Assembly: GCF_000176515.1 (NCBI RefSeq)
Contig: NZ_ADAQ01000013.1
Span: 149,361-213,360 of the forward strand
Direction: 5' to 3'
Length of the DNA stretch: 64,000 nt
Source: Grimontia hollisae CIP 101886
GTDB lineage: Bacteria; Pseudomonadota; Gammaproteobacteria; Enterobacterales; Vibrionaceae
Shown here piece by piece: positions 9,493-18,985 of this stretch (within the stretch, counting starts at the first letter, position 1; the number at the start of each line of letters is the position of its first letter). Both the position numbers and the translations under genes were made by a program. Below the pieces are notes generated by a model. The model worked only from the letters and a program-made list of their open reading frames with translations. It was not told the origin of the DNA and did not search any database.

Positions 9493-9512
9493 GTTCATGA
9501 ATTCAGGGCTGA

Positions 9513-10508
9513 TTACTCTTCGTAAACAAACTCTGGAGATTCAATTTCAACGCGGCGATTTTTTGCACGACCTTCTTTGGTCTTGTTAGATGCAATTGGG
9601 CTGGTTTCGCCTTTACCAATAATAGTCAGTCGCTCAGCACTAATGCCATTTGAGATGAAGTAGTTAGCCACAGATTGAGCACGCTGTTCAGACAGTTTTT
9701 GGTTGAACGCTTCTGAGCCTACGCTATCGGTGTGACCAATAATAGTTGCTGTTGCCTCATCAAAGTTTTGCAGACGTTTGAGCATTGGTCCCAGCTGTTG
9801 CGATGCGTTTGGAGACAGTTCTGCCTTGCCAAATGCGAACAGTTCAACGTTGTCCGCTTCAGAGAATACGTACTTCTTCTGCTCTTCAATGACTTCTTCA
9901 ACCATCACCACTTTTTCAACGACTCTTGGTCTTGGCTTTGGCTTAGCTTGACGACCCAAGTGGAAGGTAACACCCGCGGTGATCAAGTGATTGTCAGCAT
10001 TAAAGTACTCTTTGTTCATGTCCGGGATGTATTGGTATTCAAGGCGAACATTGACCAGATCATTTGCACGGTGGTCAACCCCCAGTGCTGCCATAACGGA
10101 ATAATCATCTACATCACCCGTTCCGGCTTTGCTGCTCCAGTCCCACCATGCAACACCGAGCTTACCGTAGATATCGGTAAGCTCTGTTACACTGACATTG
10201 AACTTAGGTGCCAGTGTCAGGGCGGTCAGATCGCCAGCACCCGCGTTGGCACCTTGGAATGCGGTATTAAAGCGTCCCAAATAATCATAGGTAGATTCGA
10301 TAGAAAATTTATTACCGAGATCGTAACCAAGAATCAAACCACCGGCAACGTCGTCATTGTCGCCACAATTACCAGTCGTACAGGCATCATTCAGCGTTGA
10401 AACACCGAGACGACCACCCAAGTAGAAATTAGCATCATTTTGGGCGAATACATTTGCCGTTGGACTTAAGGCCACCATGAGTCCAAGGCTTGTCACTGCT
10501 TTTTTCAT
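9513..10508 (-). CDS. ompA: OmpA-family outer membrane protein
   Basis: A 331-residue outer membrane protein with an N-terminal signal peptide (MKKAVTSLGLMVALSPTANVFAQ) and an eight-strand OmpA-type beta-barrel over about residues 25-185 (NFYLGGRLGVSTLND, KFSIESTYDYLGRF, VNVRLEYQYIPD). A short charged/proline linker (RQAKPKPRPRVVEKVV) follows. The C-terminal OmpA domain (about 215-325) carries the peptidoglycan-binding signature TIIGHTDSVGSEAFNQKLSE and GKGETSPIASNKTKEGRAKN, followed by NRRVEI. It should tether the outer membrane to the cell wall. A disulfide-capable CTTGNC loop lies near residue 45. Ribosome site GGAG precedes the ATG. Vibrionaceae carry several OmpA paralogues, so the symbol is given by family only. 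Confidence 0.88.
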   Translation of the reverse strand: MKKAVTSLGLMVALSPTANVFAQNDANFYLGGRLGVSTLNDACTTGNCGDNDDVAGGLILGYDLGNKFSIESTYDYLGRFNTAFQGANAGAGDLTALTLAPKFNVSVTELTDIYGKLGVAWWDWSSKAGTGDVDDYSVMAALGVDHRANDLVNVRLEYQYIPDMNKEYFNADNHLITAGVTFHLGRQAKPKPRPRVVEKVVMVEEVIEEQKKYVFSEADNVELFAFGKAELSPNASQQLGPMLKRLQNFDEATATIIGHTDSVGSEAFNQKLSEQRAQSVANYFISNGISAERLTIIGKGETSPIASNKTKEGRAKNRRVEIESPEFVYEE

Positions 10509-10828
10509 TTTGCTTTCTCCATTCCTTCTAGATAGAGAGGGTTTGGAAGGTAGACTTAGGTATTTCTCAATGAGTCACCATCCTTGAGTTTGCTTTTCGC
10601 AAATCTTCTCAATCACCAACAAAAGTGATGATTTAATAAGCTAGGCTAGGTATTGATGCCTTGCAATACAATAGAGAAACGGAAAAATCAGGCTTTTTTA
10701 ATACAACAGTGTTCGAAAAAATGTGCTTTTAAGGTAGGGTTTAATAAAGTCAATACGTTATATGATGGCGATTATAAATATGCGCAACATTTCTAAATAT
10801 AGAACAGGTATTCTCAAAAATAAAAAAG
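10509..10828. promoter_or_regulatory. Upstream region of the OmpA-family gene
   Basis: About 320 AT-rich bases between two minus-strand genes. They should hold the ompA promoter and a long leader. The only structure seen is a small hairpin TTTGC-TTTTC-GCAAA at 10589-10603 in the presumed leader. No open frame of note. Confidence 0.45.
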
Positions 10829-10858
10829 CGTAAAAAAAGCGCCTAACAAAGGCGCTTT
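10829..10858 (-). terminator. Terminator of the DUF2786 gene
   Basis: Stem AAAGCGCC / GGCGCTTT (10836-10843, 10851-10858), followed on the minus strand by a run of T residues. The stem overlaps the last codons of the DUF2786 gene. Confidence 0.8.
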
Positions 10859-11532
10859 ACTTCTTGAGCTCCGGATACCGGGCGACTGACGGAAATTTGT
10901 TTCCCCTTTCGCATTCCTTTTTCATAGTCGTCGGTAATATGTTTCATTGCTTCTTTTAATTGTTGTTTGAAGGTTTCGCGGTCGATGTTTTCAAATTGCT
11001 TGTCAATATAATCTTTAATTTTCTTATCGACATCGCCATCAGGTGCAATATTTGGCAATTTGGCTAAGGCACCTTCAAGCCATCCCATCGTGAAAGACTG
11101 AACCCTGCGTCCCAGCTCTGCTTGAGGCGTGCCAGTCCCCTGAAAGCTATTACGGAATTGACCAATGTGTTCATTCATTTCTCGGTATACAATATCAAAT
11201 GCAAAAGCTGCGAAAATAGCACGATCGGCATCGCCAATAAATTCGGCCTTTTTCAAGCCTTTATAATTTGTCAGTACGCATTCAACACCAAACCGCGTAT
11301 TAATACCACGAATGATTTTTAGAATAGCATCACTGATGGAAGAGGGTAGCAAGGTGTCAGACGTGGTTTTACCCATGCTAATGAAATCAATGTCGTCTTG
11401 GTCAAGTCCATATTTTTTCATTAACCGCTGGGCCATTTTAATGGCTTGTGCAGCTTCATTGATGTTAGCGGAGTTGCTCAACTCGAGACACTTGGCAATT
11501 TTTTTGAGGGCTTTGCGTTTTGCTTCAGACAT
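10843..11532 (-). CDS. DUF2786 domain protein
   Basis: A 229-residue soluble protein. The N-terminal segment (MSEAKRKALKKIAKCLELS, then EAAQAIKMAQRLMKKYGL at about residues 25-42) matches the DUF2786 domain, a small helical domain of unknown function often found in phage and mobile-element proteins. The middle region has FGVECVLTNYKGLKKAEFIG and IFAAFAFDIVYREM, resembling the domain that commonly follows DUF2786. The C-terminal part is charged and probably helical. No catalytic motif is visible. It stands alone between the ompA leader and an EamA transporter, with no other phage-like gene nearby. Function unknown. Confidence 0.75.
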   Translation of the reverse strand: MSEAKRKALKKIAKCLELSNSANINEAAQAIKMAQRLMKKYGLDQDDIDFISMGKTTSDTLLPSSISDAILKIIRGINTRFGVECVLTNYKGLKKAEFIGDADRAIFAAFAFDIVYREMNEHIGQFRNSFQGTGTPQAELGRRVQSFTMGWLEGALAKLPNIAPDGDVDKKIKDYIDKQFENIDRETFKQQLKEAMKHITDDYEKGMRKGKQISVSRPVSGAQEVKRLC

Positions 11533-11722
11533 TCACGTCACCACTGAAAAAACTGGAGCGGTATTTTACCCTCTATGCCACGTTTTACCAAATTTAAAAA
11601 ATTGTCTGGTTACGTAAACGGAAAAAGTTCGATAAAACGCAAACGAAAACAGATTTTTTCAATGTTATGAAAGCACTTTAGCAAAGAAGCGGTCAGATTA
11701 GGCATGTAAAAAAACAAGGAAG

Positions 11723-12634
11723 ATGATAATGGCACGCTTGACAAAGGTAAACCCCAAAAATGTATTGATGGCAGTGATTGCAATGGTTTTTTTTGCTGCT
11801 AATTCAATCCTTTGTCGGATGGCGTTGGCTGAAGGAGATATCGATCCCGCCTCATTTACGTCAATCAGGCTGGTGTCGGGGGCTGTGGTGTTGTTTGTGT
11901 TAGCGGGGTTGGCTCATAAACGTGAGGGTGAACACAATGCATGTTCACTCCTTCGTCAGCCTACAGAGCATTGGTTGGCTGCCGCAATGTTGTTTCTGTA
12001 TGCCGCAACGTTTTCTTTTGCCTATCTCTATCTGGATACTGGTATGGGCGCTCTCATCCTCTTTGCTTTCGTACAGTTGACGATGTTTGCCTACAGCCAC
12101 TACAAAGAAGGGGGAGCCAGTGGCGTGGAATATATCGGTGCGTTAGTGGCTATTGCTGGTTTGGGCTACATGGTGTCTCCAGGCATGAATGCCCCGGATG
12201 TATGGGGAGCAGGATTGATGGCAATTTCAGGCATAGCCTGGGGGATTTACAGCGTATTAGGTAAAGAGATGAAGGTTCCTCAACTGCCTGCAAACTGTAT
12301 CAATTTCCGGTTGAGTATTTTCTTTGTTGTGCCGTTTTTTCTGTTGAACATCCCAATGAACAGCATTACGTCGGAGGGTATTTGGTTGGCGGTAGCATCT
12401 GGTGCAGGGGCATCAGCCATTGGTTACGCAATCTGGTATGGCGTGGTTCAACGCTTTAAAGCGACGCAAGCGGGGGTGATGCAGTTGTCAGTGCCTATTA
12501 TCGCTGCGCTAGGGGGATATATGCTGATGGATGAAACATTGACGTTGCGAATGGTGATCTCTGCAACAGTCATCTTGTCAGGGATTGTCGTGACATTTCT
12601 TGGCAAACAAATCAAACAGTCATCTCCTGTTTGA
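11723..12634 (+). CDS. EamA/DMT-family transporter
   Basis: A 303-residue inner membrane protein with about ten hydrophobic segments arranged as two EamA repeats (roughly residues 10-145 and 155-290), typical of drug/metabolite exporters of the RhaT/YdcZ superfamily. Visible are LMAVIAMVFFAANSILCRMA at the start, the conserved FTSIRLVSGAVVLF in the first repeat and GAGASAIGYAIWY plus MQLSVPIIAALGGYMLMDE in the second. The substrate is not deducible. An AAGGA ribosome site lies 8 bases before the second ATG (11729), so the protein may begin MARLTK. It precedes polB without a clear terminator. Confidence 0.85.
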   Translation: MIMARLTKVNPKNVLMAVIAMVFFAANSILCRMALAEGDIDPASFTSIRLVSGAVVLFVLAGLAHKREGEHNACSLLRQPTEHWLAAAMLFLYAATFSFAYLYLDTGMGALILFAFVQLTMFAYSHYKEGGASGVEYIGALVAIAGLGYMVSPGMNAPDVWGAGLMAISGIAWGIYSVLGKEMKVPQLPANCINFRLSIFFVVPFFLLNIPMNSITSEGIWLAVASGAGASAIGYAIWYGVVQRFKATQAGVMQLSVPIIAALGGYMLMDETLTLRMVISATVILSGIVVTFLGKQIKQSSPV

Positions 12635-12714
12635 ATTTAAAGAACCTGATAGTAACGCGCTTCTGTTGAGGGTTGGGGTATACTGCCAGTGAGATTGCTA
12701 TTACTGAGGCTAAC

Positions 12715-15072
12715 TTGCAGTATCAAGATGGTTTTTTAATCAGTCGCCACAGCCGTGACCTTGGCGAACAGACTGAGCTGACACTCTGGGTTTTAACTGA
12801 CCAAGGGCCCGCTAAACTGATCATTACCGGTGAAAAGCCGGTGTTTTTTGTGGCAGCCCCGCAGGTCAATCAGGCGAAAGCGGTACTCAATGCCGCAGGG
12901 GTTGGTTTCACCTGTCGTGAACTCACATTAAAAGATTTTTCTCTTCATTCTGTCTCCGGTTTTTATTTCAACACCATTCAGTCTGCTAACCGGGCCAGTC
13001 GCCTGTTGCAAATGCAAGAGATAGATCCGCTTGAATCCGATGTGCGTCTGGCTGATCGCTATCTAATGGAACGGTTTATTTGTGGTGGATTGACGTTTGC
13101 CGGGCGAGCAATAGCCAAACGGGGGTATACAGAGTACCGGGATGTAAAAACCAAGGCATCAGATTATTCCACATCACTATCCCGGGTGTCGCTGGATATT
13201 GAGTGCTCAGAAAAAGGTGTGCTGTACTCGATTGGTCTGGATAGCAATATGGACAGCCGCGTCATTATGGTGGGACCAACACCTGAAAATGCAAATGACA
13301 TGCCCTGGATACAGTGGGTTGATTCAGAGCTGAATTTGCTGAATGCGCTCAATGACTGGTTTAAGCGTTTTGATCCGGATGTGATAGTTGGCTGGAGTGT
13401 TGTGGATTTTGACTTCCGCTTGTTGGTGAAACGTGCTGCCTTCCACAAGCTGGATTTAAGGCTTGGCAGAGGCGCGGAAAAAGTCCACTGGCGTGATTCC
13501 TCCAACAGTCGGCAAGGATTTATCACGCTACCCGGGCGAGTAGTCATAGACGGCATTGATGCGCTGAAAACCGCAACATACAGTTTCCGATCGTGGTCAT
13601 TGGAATCTGTTTCCAGGGAGATGTTTGGTGAAGGGAAGGCCATCGACAACCCGTATGATCGGATGGACGCCATCAACCGGATGTTTCGTGAAGACAAACT
13701 GGCGCTGGCGAAATACAACCTGCAGGACTGTGTGCTGGTTAACCGTATTTTTGAACATACCCACTTGATGGAGTTCTTGATCCAGCGAAGCCGCCTGACT
13801 GGCATAGAACTTGACCGTATTGGCGGATCAGTGGCGGCGTTTACCAATCTCTATATGCCCCGGCTTCACCGGGCGGGTTATGTTGCCCCAACGCTGGCTA
13901 GCGAAAACTGGATTGCCAGCCCCGGTGGCTATGTGATGGACAGCAAACCGGGGCTCTATAATTCGGTATTGGTGCTGGATTTCAAATCCCTGTATCCATC
14001 GATCATCCGCACCTTCCTGATTGACCCGCTTGGACTCATTGAAGGGTTACAGAATAAAGAGGAAAGTGTTCCAGGGTTTCGTGGTGGCGTGTTCCATCGT
14101 GAGAAGCATTTCCTGCCAGCTTTGATAGAAAACCTCTGGAAAGCACGTGATGAAGCCAAACAACAAGGAGAAAAGGCGTTTTCACAGGCGATTAAAATCA
14201 TCATGAACTCGTTTTACGGTGTTCTGGGCTCATCGGGGTGCCGGTTTTTTGATCATAGGCTGGCGTCATCCATTACCATGCGTGGCCATGAAATCATGAA
14301 AACCACCCGTGAATTGATAGAAGCGAAAGGGCATGAGGTGATTTATGGCGACACGGATTCGACCTTTGTTTCGTTAGGCCGCCAATACACCAATGAAGAA
14401 GCGGATGAAGTTGGCAATGCATTGGTGGCACACATTAACGCATGGTGGATTAACCATCTTAAAACGCAGTACGATATTGAATCGGCGCTGGAAATTGAAT
14501 ATGAAACCCATTACCAGAAATTCCTGATGCCAACAATCCGGGGGCAGGACACTGGCAGTAAAAAACGGTATGCCGGTTTGGTTGATAAAGACGGTGAGCG
14601 CCGCATTGTTTACAAAGGATTGGAAACGGTCCGTACCGACTGGACACCGCTGGCGCAGTCGTTCCAACAAACCTTGTACCAGAAAGTGTTTGATGGGGAA
14701 GACGTTGACGATTACGTTCGCAATACGGTAGAAGATACGTTACGTGGTAACAACAATGCTAAATTGGTTTACCGAAAAAGACTGCGCCGCAAACTCTCTG
14801 ATTACGAAAAAAATGTACCACCACATGTGAAAGCTGCACGTAAAGCCGATGAAGTCAATAAACGGCTGGGGCGTGCATTGCAATATCAACACGGGGGTTG
14901 GATAGAATATGTTATCACGGTAAATGGGCCTGAACCGCTTGAGGCACTGGAAAGCCCGTATGACTACCAACATTATGTCGACAAACAACTAAAACCCATT
15001 GCCGATGGGATATTGCCTTTTATTGGTAAACATTTTGATGATTTGGCGATGCCTCAGTTAGGATTGTTCTAA
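12715..15072 (+). CDS. polB: DNA polymerase II (family B)
   Basis: Family B DNA polymerase with proofreading, related to E. coli Pol II (783 residues), used in replication restart and translesion repair. Exonuclease motif SLDIECSE near residue 172 supplies the metal-binding Asp and Glu. Polymerase motifs are DFKSLYPSI near residue 438, KIIMNSFYGVLGS near 512 and YGDTDSTF near 545; the C-terminal KKRYAGL is also present. No ATG fits. I prefer the TTG at 12715 (785 residues, TGAGG five bases upstream); the open frame extends to a TTG at 12673 (799 residues), behind GAGGG. I saw no LexA box upstream, although polB is SOS-induced in E. coli. A strong terminator follows. Confidence 0.93.
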   Translation: MQYQDGFLISRHSRDLGEQTELTLWVLTDQGPAKLIITGEKPVFFVAAPQVNQAKAVLNAAGVGFTCRELTLKDFSLHSVSGFYFNTIQSANRASRLLQMQEIDPLESDVRLADRYLMERFICGGLTFAGRAIAKRGYTEYRDVKTKASDYSTSLSRVSLDIECSEKGVLYSIGLDSNMDSRVIMVGPTPENANDMPWIQWVDSELNLLNALNDWFKRFDPDVIVGWSVVDFDFRLLVKRAAFHKLDLRLGRGAEKVHWRDSSNSRQGFITLPGRVVIDGIDALKTATYSFRSWSLESVSREMFGEGKAIDNPYDRMDAINRMFREDKLALAKYNLQDCVLVNRIFEHTHLMEFLIQRSRLTGIELDRIGGSVAAFTNLYMPRLHRAGYVAPTLASENWIASPGGYVMDSKPGLYNSVLVLDFKSLYPSIIRTFLIDPLGLIEGLQNKEESVPGFRGGVFHREKHFLPALIENLWKARDEAKQQGEKAFSQAIKIIMNSFYGVLGSSGCRFFDHRLASSITMRGHEIMKTTRELIEAKGHEVIYGDTDSTFVSLGRQYTNEEADEVGNALVAHINAWWINHLKTQYDIESALEIEYETHYQKFLMPTIRGQDTGSKKRYAGLVDKDGERRIVYKGLETVRTDWTPLAQSFQQTLYQKVFDGEDVDDYVRNTVEDTLRGNNNAKLVYRKRLRRKLSDYEKNVPPHVKAARKADEVNKRLGRALQYQHGGWIEYVITVNGPEPLEALESPYDYQHYVDKQLKPIADGILPFIGKHFDDLAMPQLGLF

Positions 15073-15093
15073 CTTTGGGATACCAGAGGATCA

Positions 15094-15117
15094 GAAGCCG
15101 GGACCCCGGCTTCTTTT
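15094..15117 (+). terminator. Terminator after polB
   Basis: Stem GAAGCCGG / CCGGCTTC with a four-base loop and TTTT at its end, 22 bases after the polB stop. Confidence 0.88.
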
Positions 15118-15139
15118 CATTGTTGTATGCGCTTCAGAC

Positions 15140-15451
15140 TTAGAAAAAGTCCACACTGGAAATGAATGGACGTGATGCGACAACCGGATCGAAACAAACC
15201 GCACCACGGTTGGGGGTGCAGACTTTAAAAACATCACCACAGTCAAAAATAGCCAGAATCACTTCATCGTCAGCACCAAAGCAATCTGGCAGCTTGTCAC
15301 CCACTTTGGCAACCACTTCCTGACCTTCGTGCTCCCACGTCAGGGTTTCAATGCGTGTATCGTTAACAGGAGCATCGATATGTTTGGCGATGGCCTGATA
15401 GATTGACTCGGCTTGCTCTTGGGACTCTGCGGACGGAACAAAAAACGACAT
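15140..15451 (-). CDS. Small conserved-type hypothetical protein
   Basis: A 103-residue acidic soluble protein starting MSFFVPSAESQEQAESIYQA. I chose the ATG at 15451 because it follows a strong GGAGGAAG ribosome site; the in-frame start at 15472 does not. No signal peptide, membrane segment or known motif is visible; two cysteines fall in FDCGDVFKVC around residue 75. It is monocistronic, convergent with polB. I do not recognise the family and propose no function. Confidence 0.7.
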   Translation of the reverse strand: MSFFVPSAESQEQAESIYQAIAKHIDAPVNDTRIETLTWEHEGQEVVAKVGDKLPDCFGADDEVILAIFDCGDVFKVCTPNRGAVCFDPVVASRPFISSVDFF

Positions 15452-15776
15452 AACTTCCTCCAAATTGAACAAATCTTCCTTGCGCCTTATCTTTGCAGGT
15501 ATTTACCAGCCCTAATTTTTAAAACGTTTTGAGCATGCAATCGGTTTTAACATAGTGCTCTGTACTACAAAAAGGCGATAACCCAAAAGGTTATCTGGTC
15601 AACTTAGCAAATTTTGGCAACTAAACGCAATGTGATTTTTACTCACTGAGTTGAACAGACCCTAACTAATCTTGATTTTTGAGAACAGAATATCAATGGG
15701 TTAGGCGCGAAATTTGCTTTTCATGAAAAAACTCGCTTGAATGAAAACACAGACAACGACTGATATTGGAGGGCCT
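15452..15776. other. Divergent intergenic region
   Basis: About 325 bases between the small minus-strand gene and the plus-strand DUF1289 gene. It should contain both promoters. Nothing else is evident: no open frame of note, no terminator and no clear repeat. Confidence 0.4.
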
Positions 15777-16043
15777 ATGGAACAGCTTGATTTCTTTACC
15801 GTGCCCAGCCCGTGTATTGGTGTCTGTCAGGCAAATAACAAAGGGTATTGCAAAGGCTGTTTCAGGAGCAGGGATGAGCGATTTCATTGGAATGATTTGA
15901 CCAGTGCGCAAAGGCGGAATGTGATCCGTTTGTGTAAACAGCGTTATGCCCGGTTGCTGCGTGCCAAATTAGTCAAAGACGCAGAAAGTCAAACAGAGCC
16001 GGTGAATCCACAACAGTCGCTTTTCGGTGACGATGAAGAGTAA
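15777..16043 (+). CDS. DUF1289 family protein
   Basis: An 88-residue protein with the cysteine pattern of DUF1289 (YdhL-like): SPCIGVCQANNKGYCKGCFR at residues 8-27, then the usual RFHWNDLTSAQRRNV. The four cysteines suggest a metal or Fe-S site; the function of the family is unknown. The start at 15777 (MEQLDFF) follows GGAGGG, whereas the frame opens upstream at 15741 without a ribosome site. It is convergent with the D-lactate dehydrogenase gene and appears monocistronic. Confidence 0.85.
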   Translation: MEQLDFFTVPSPCIGVCQANNKGYCKGCFRSRDERFHWNDLTSAQRRNVIRLCKQRYARLLRAKLVKDAESQTEPVNPQQSLFGDDEE

Positions 16044-16148
16044 TCATTCCTAAAAGATCAACGGACTCTATACTCAACAGAAGCTATAGCCCTTTAACCG
16101 GCTTGGCGAGTAAAGGGCAAGTTAAGACGTATAAACCTTGGTATATAT

Positions 16149-18983
16149 CTAAGACGTCCGCGGTTGTGATGCTTCGTCTAACAGGTACAAAATACTGCGG
16201 TAAGGGATCCCGCTATGGTGCGTCAATCCGATTTCACAGGTTCTGCTGTTACTGAATCCCCGGGTGCAGTTTTGAGGGATCTGCGCTTTGAGTGGTGATA
16301 GGGCAGACTCATTGAGCTCAGGAGTGAAGAACCCTTTGTCACCGGCAAAACCACAACATTCGATGTGTTCTGGGATAATCACTTCTTTTGCGCAAGCTTG
16401 TGCTGCTTTCAGCAGCGTATCGGACAACCCCATGCGTTTTGAGCTACAGGTGATATGCAGCATGACGGGCTCGTCAATAGGCGTGATGTCGAGCTCTGAC
16501 AGCAAATGCTCAGTGATAAACCCGGCAGGTTCCTGAATCACCATCGATTTTTCAAACTGCTCTTTACTGAGTTTGGTGCAAGGGCTGGTGTCCATCAATA
16601 CAGGCAGTTTGCCATGTTCACTGGCATGCCAGAGTGCTGCTTCGAGTTCTGTACTTTTGCTCTTGGCGACGCTCTTCATGCCTTTACTGTCAAAAGGCAT
16701 ACCACAGCATAACCCATTGAGCATATTTGGAATAATGACTTGATAACCGGCTCGATCAAGAAGTGACATTGTCACTTCTGTCAGGCTTCTTTCCTCGTCG
16801 CTGCCAACTTCATTGCCCATGTTCCTGCTGGCGCAAGAGGGGAAGTAAACCACTTTCTTTTCTTTCGCTACGGCAGAGCTTTCAAGTTTACTCTTGTTAG
16901 CCGTCGGAAAGCTTTCATGCCAGGCAGGGGTTTTCCCTTTCGTCAATGTGCGCAATCCGTTAATGGACTTACCGAGAACGTTTTCCCCCAGCGTTTTTTG
17001 CATCACCTTATTGGTCGTCAGGCTGGCGCGGGTGAGTGCCGTGACAGTGGAGAAGTGATCGGCAGTCCAGCGGGCGATAGGCTCAAACCGTTGGTATTTG
17101 TCGATACGGATCTGTTTGATTAAATCGCCGGTATTAATGCCAACAGGACAGCGCTCTGCGCATAGGCCAGTTGCCGCGCAGGTATCAACACCAAGGTAAT
17201 CAAACGCCTTTTTCAGTTCGTGATACCTGTCATCAATTCCTTCGCGCTCCAGACGGCTGAGTTCGCGGTAGATAACAATGCGCTGGCGTGGCGACAGGGA
17301 CAGAGCTCGTGAAGGGCATACTGCCTCACAAAAACCACATTCAATGCAGCGATCCACCAGATCATCTGCCTTGGGCATAGGCTTGAGGTTGGTGACGTGC
17401 GCATCGGGGTCGTCATTAATGATGACGCCGGGATTCAGCAGGCCTCTTGGGTCAAAAAGGGCCTTGATACGTTGCATCAGCGCGTAAGCATCGGATCCCC
17501 ATTCAAGCTCAACATAAGGGGCCATATTGCGGCCTGTACCATGCTCGGCTTTCAGTGAGCCACCGTATTTAACGGCGACTAGCTGGGCGACAGCATCCAT
17601 AAACTTGCCGTAACGCTCTACCTCTGCGTCATTGTCAAAACCCTGCGGAAAGACGAAGTGCAGGTTTCCTTCAAGGGCGTGGCCGAAAATGATCGCGTCC
17701 TGATACTGGTATTCAGTAAACAGGGTTTGCAATTCGCGGACACCTGCTGCCAGTTGCTCGACCGGAAAGGCGACATCTTCAATGATCACGGTTGTGCCCG
17801 CTTCACGCACTGCGCCGACGGCAGGGAACATGCCTTTACGAATTCCCCACAGCGTGGCAATTGTCGCGGCGTCTGAGGTGAAAGCCACCTGATGGGGAAT
17901 ATCATACTCGGCAACAGCGGAAAGAACGGTATCGCATTGACGGGTCAGTGTCTCTTCATCACTGGCGCGGGATTCCACCAGCAATGCACAGTGCTCCAAT
18001 GTCAGCTCAGAGAGAAACGCTGGCATGCCTGGTTTATCCGCAACAGAACGGAGTGCCCGCCCGTCCATCATTTCGACGGCAGAAACCGGTGTTTTGGCAA
18101 TCGCGGTTACCGCGTTGGAGGCCGATTCAATATCGCTGAACACCAGCAATGCGGAGGCTTTATTTGGATGTTCCACCACGGTGTTGTAGGTGATTTCTGC
18201 AATAAAACCCAGCGTGCCTTCTGAACCCACCATCAGGTGGGTCAGGACATCAATTGGATCATCGAAGTCAATCAAAGCATTCAGGGCGTAGCCTGTAGTG
18301 TTTTTCAACCGGTATTTGTGGGCGATGCGTGCCCGGAGAGCTTCATTGGCTTTCACATCGTCACAAAGCGACTGAATGCCTTCGATAAGCGCATGGTGGG
18401 TATTTTTGAACGCAGCGACGGAGGCTTCATCTGCAGTATCGAGCTGAGTACCGTCGTGAAAAACAACTTTCATCGATGCCACGGTTTTGTAAGTGTTCTG
18501 GGCAGTGCCACAACACATACCGCTGGCATTATTCGCGGCGATGCCACCGATTTTGCAACTGTTTATTGATGCCGGGTCCGGGCCTATCTTGCGGTTGAAA
18601 GGAGCAAGATAGCGGTTGGCATCAGCACCTATCACACCGGGTTGAAGGCGGATTTTTTTCCCTTCATCAAGGATGTCGTGATGTCGCCAATTGTCGGTCA
18701 GGGTGATCAGGACTGAGTCGGATAATGCCTGACCGGAAAGGCTGGTTCCCGCTGCTCGGAATGTGAAAGGCACGTTCAGTTCGCCACAGGCTTGGATGAT
18801 GTAAACAACATCATCCAAATCATCAGCCTGAACCACAATTTTCGGAATAAGACGGTAGAAACTGGCATCCGTGCCGTAAGCAAGAAGGCGGGTTTCATCG
18901 CGGATAAGGCGCTCTTCCGGTATGGTTTGGTTTAGCGTCTCAAACAGCGTGTCATAAATTGAATCAGCCAACGTCTGGCTCAT
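16149..18983 (-). CDS. dld: FAD/Fe-S D-lactate dehydrogenase (Dld-II type)
   Basis: A 944-residue membrane-associated flavoprotein fused to an Fe-S electron-transfer module. Order: FAD-binding type 4 domain with the PFTFRAAGTSLSGQALSD and ANNASGMCCG signatures (about residues 50-180), FAD-linked oxidase C-domain to about 510, a ferredoxin-like part with CIECGFCEAVCPS and CAATGLCAERCPVG (about 535-620), then two CCG motifs, LCCGMPFDSKG and ECCGFAGDKGFF. This is the layout of Shewanella Dld-II and YdiJ. Oxidising D-lactate to pyruvate with electrons to quinone is most likely because it is last in lldE-lldF-lldG-dld; other D-2-hydroxyacids are possible. The start lies 2 bases after lldG. Confidence 0.88.
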   Translation of the reverse strand: MSQTLADSIYDTLFETLNQTIPEERLIRDETRLLAYGTDASFYRLIPKIVVQADDLDDVVYIIQACGELNVPFTFRAAGTSLSGQALSDSVLITLTDNWRHHDILDEGKKIRLQPGVIGADANRYLAPFNRKIGPDPASINSCKIGGIAANNASGMCCGTAQNTYKTVASMKVVFHDGTQLDTADEASVAAFKNTHHALIEGIQSLCDDVKANEALRARIAHKYRLKNTTGYALNALIDFDDPIDVLTHLMVGSEGTLGFIAEITYNTVVEHPNKASALLVFSDIESASNAVTAIAKTPVSAVEMMDGRALRSVADKPGMPAFLSELTLEHCALLVESRASDEETLTRQCDTVLSAVAEYDIPHQVAFTSDAATIATLWGIRKGMFPAVGAVREAGTTVIIEDVAFPVEQLAAGVRELQTLFTEYQYQDAIIFGHALEGNLHFVFPQGFDNDAEVERYGKFMDAVAQLVAVKYGGSLKAEHGTGRNMAPYVELEWGSDAYALMQRIKALFDPRGLLNPGVIINDDPDAHVTNLKPMPKADDLVDRCIECGFCEAVCPSRALSLSPRQRIVIYRELSRLEREGIDDRYHELKKAFDYLGVDTCAATGLCAERCPVGINTGDLIKQIRIDKYQRFEPIARWTADHFSTVTALTRASLTTNKVMQKTLGENVLGKSINGLRTLTKGKTPAWHESFPTANKSKLESSAVAKEKKVVYFPSCASRNMGNEVGSDEERSLTEVTMSLLDRAGYQVIIPNMLNGLCCGMPFDSKGMKSVAKSKSTELEAALWHASEHGKLPVLMDTSPCTKLSKEQFEKSMVIQEPAGFITEHLLSELDITPIDEPVMLHITCSSKRMGLSDTLLKAAQACAKEVIIPEHIECCGFAGDKGFFTPELNESALSPLKAQIPQNCTRGFSNSRTCEIGLTHHSGIPYRSILYLLDEASQPRTS

Positions 18984-18985
18984 GG

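Noticed and set aside
12600-12715. LexA box before polB
   Set aside because: No CTGT-N8-ACAG pattern could be found.
16090-16119. Hairpin GCCCTTTA / TAAAGGGC as a terminator
   Set aside because: The loop is 14 bases and there is no T-run on either strand.
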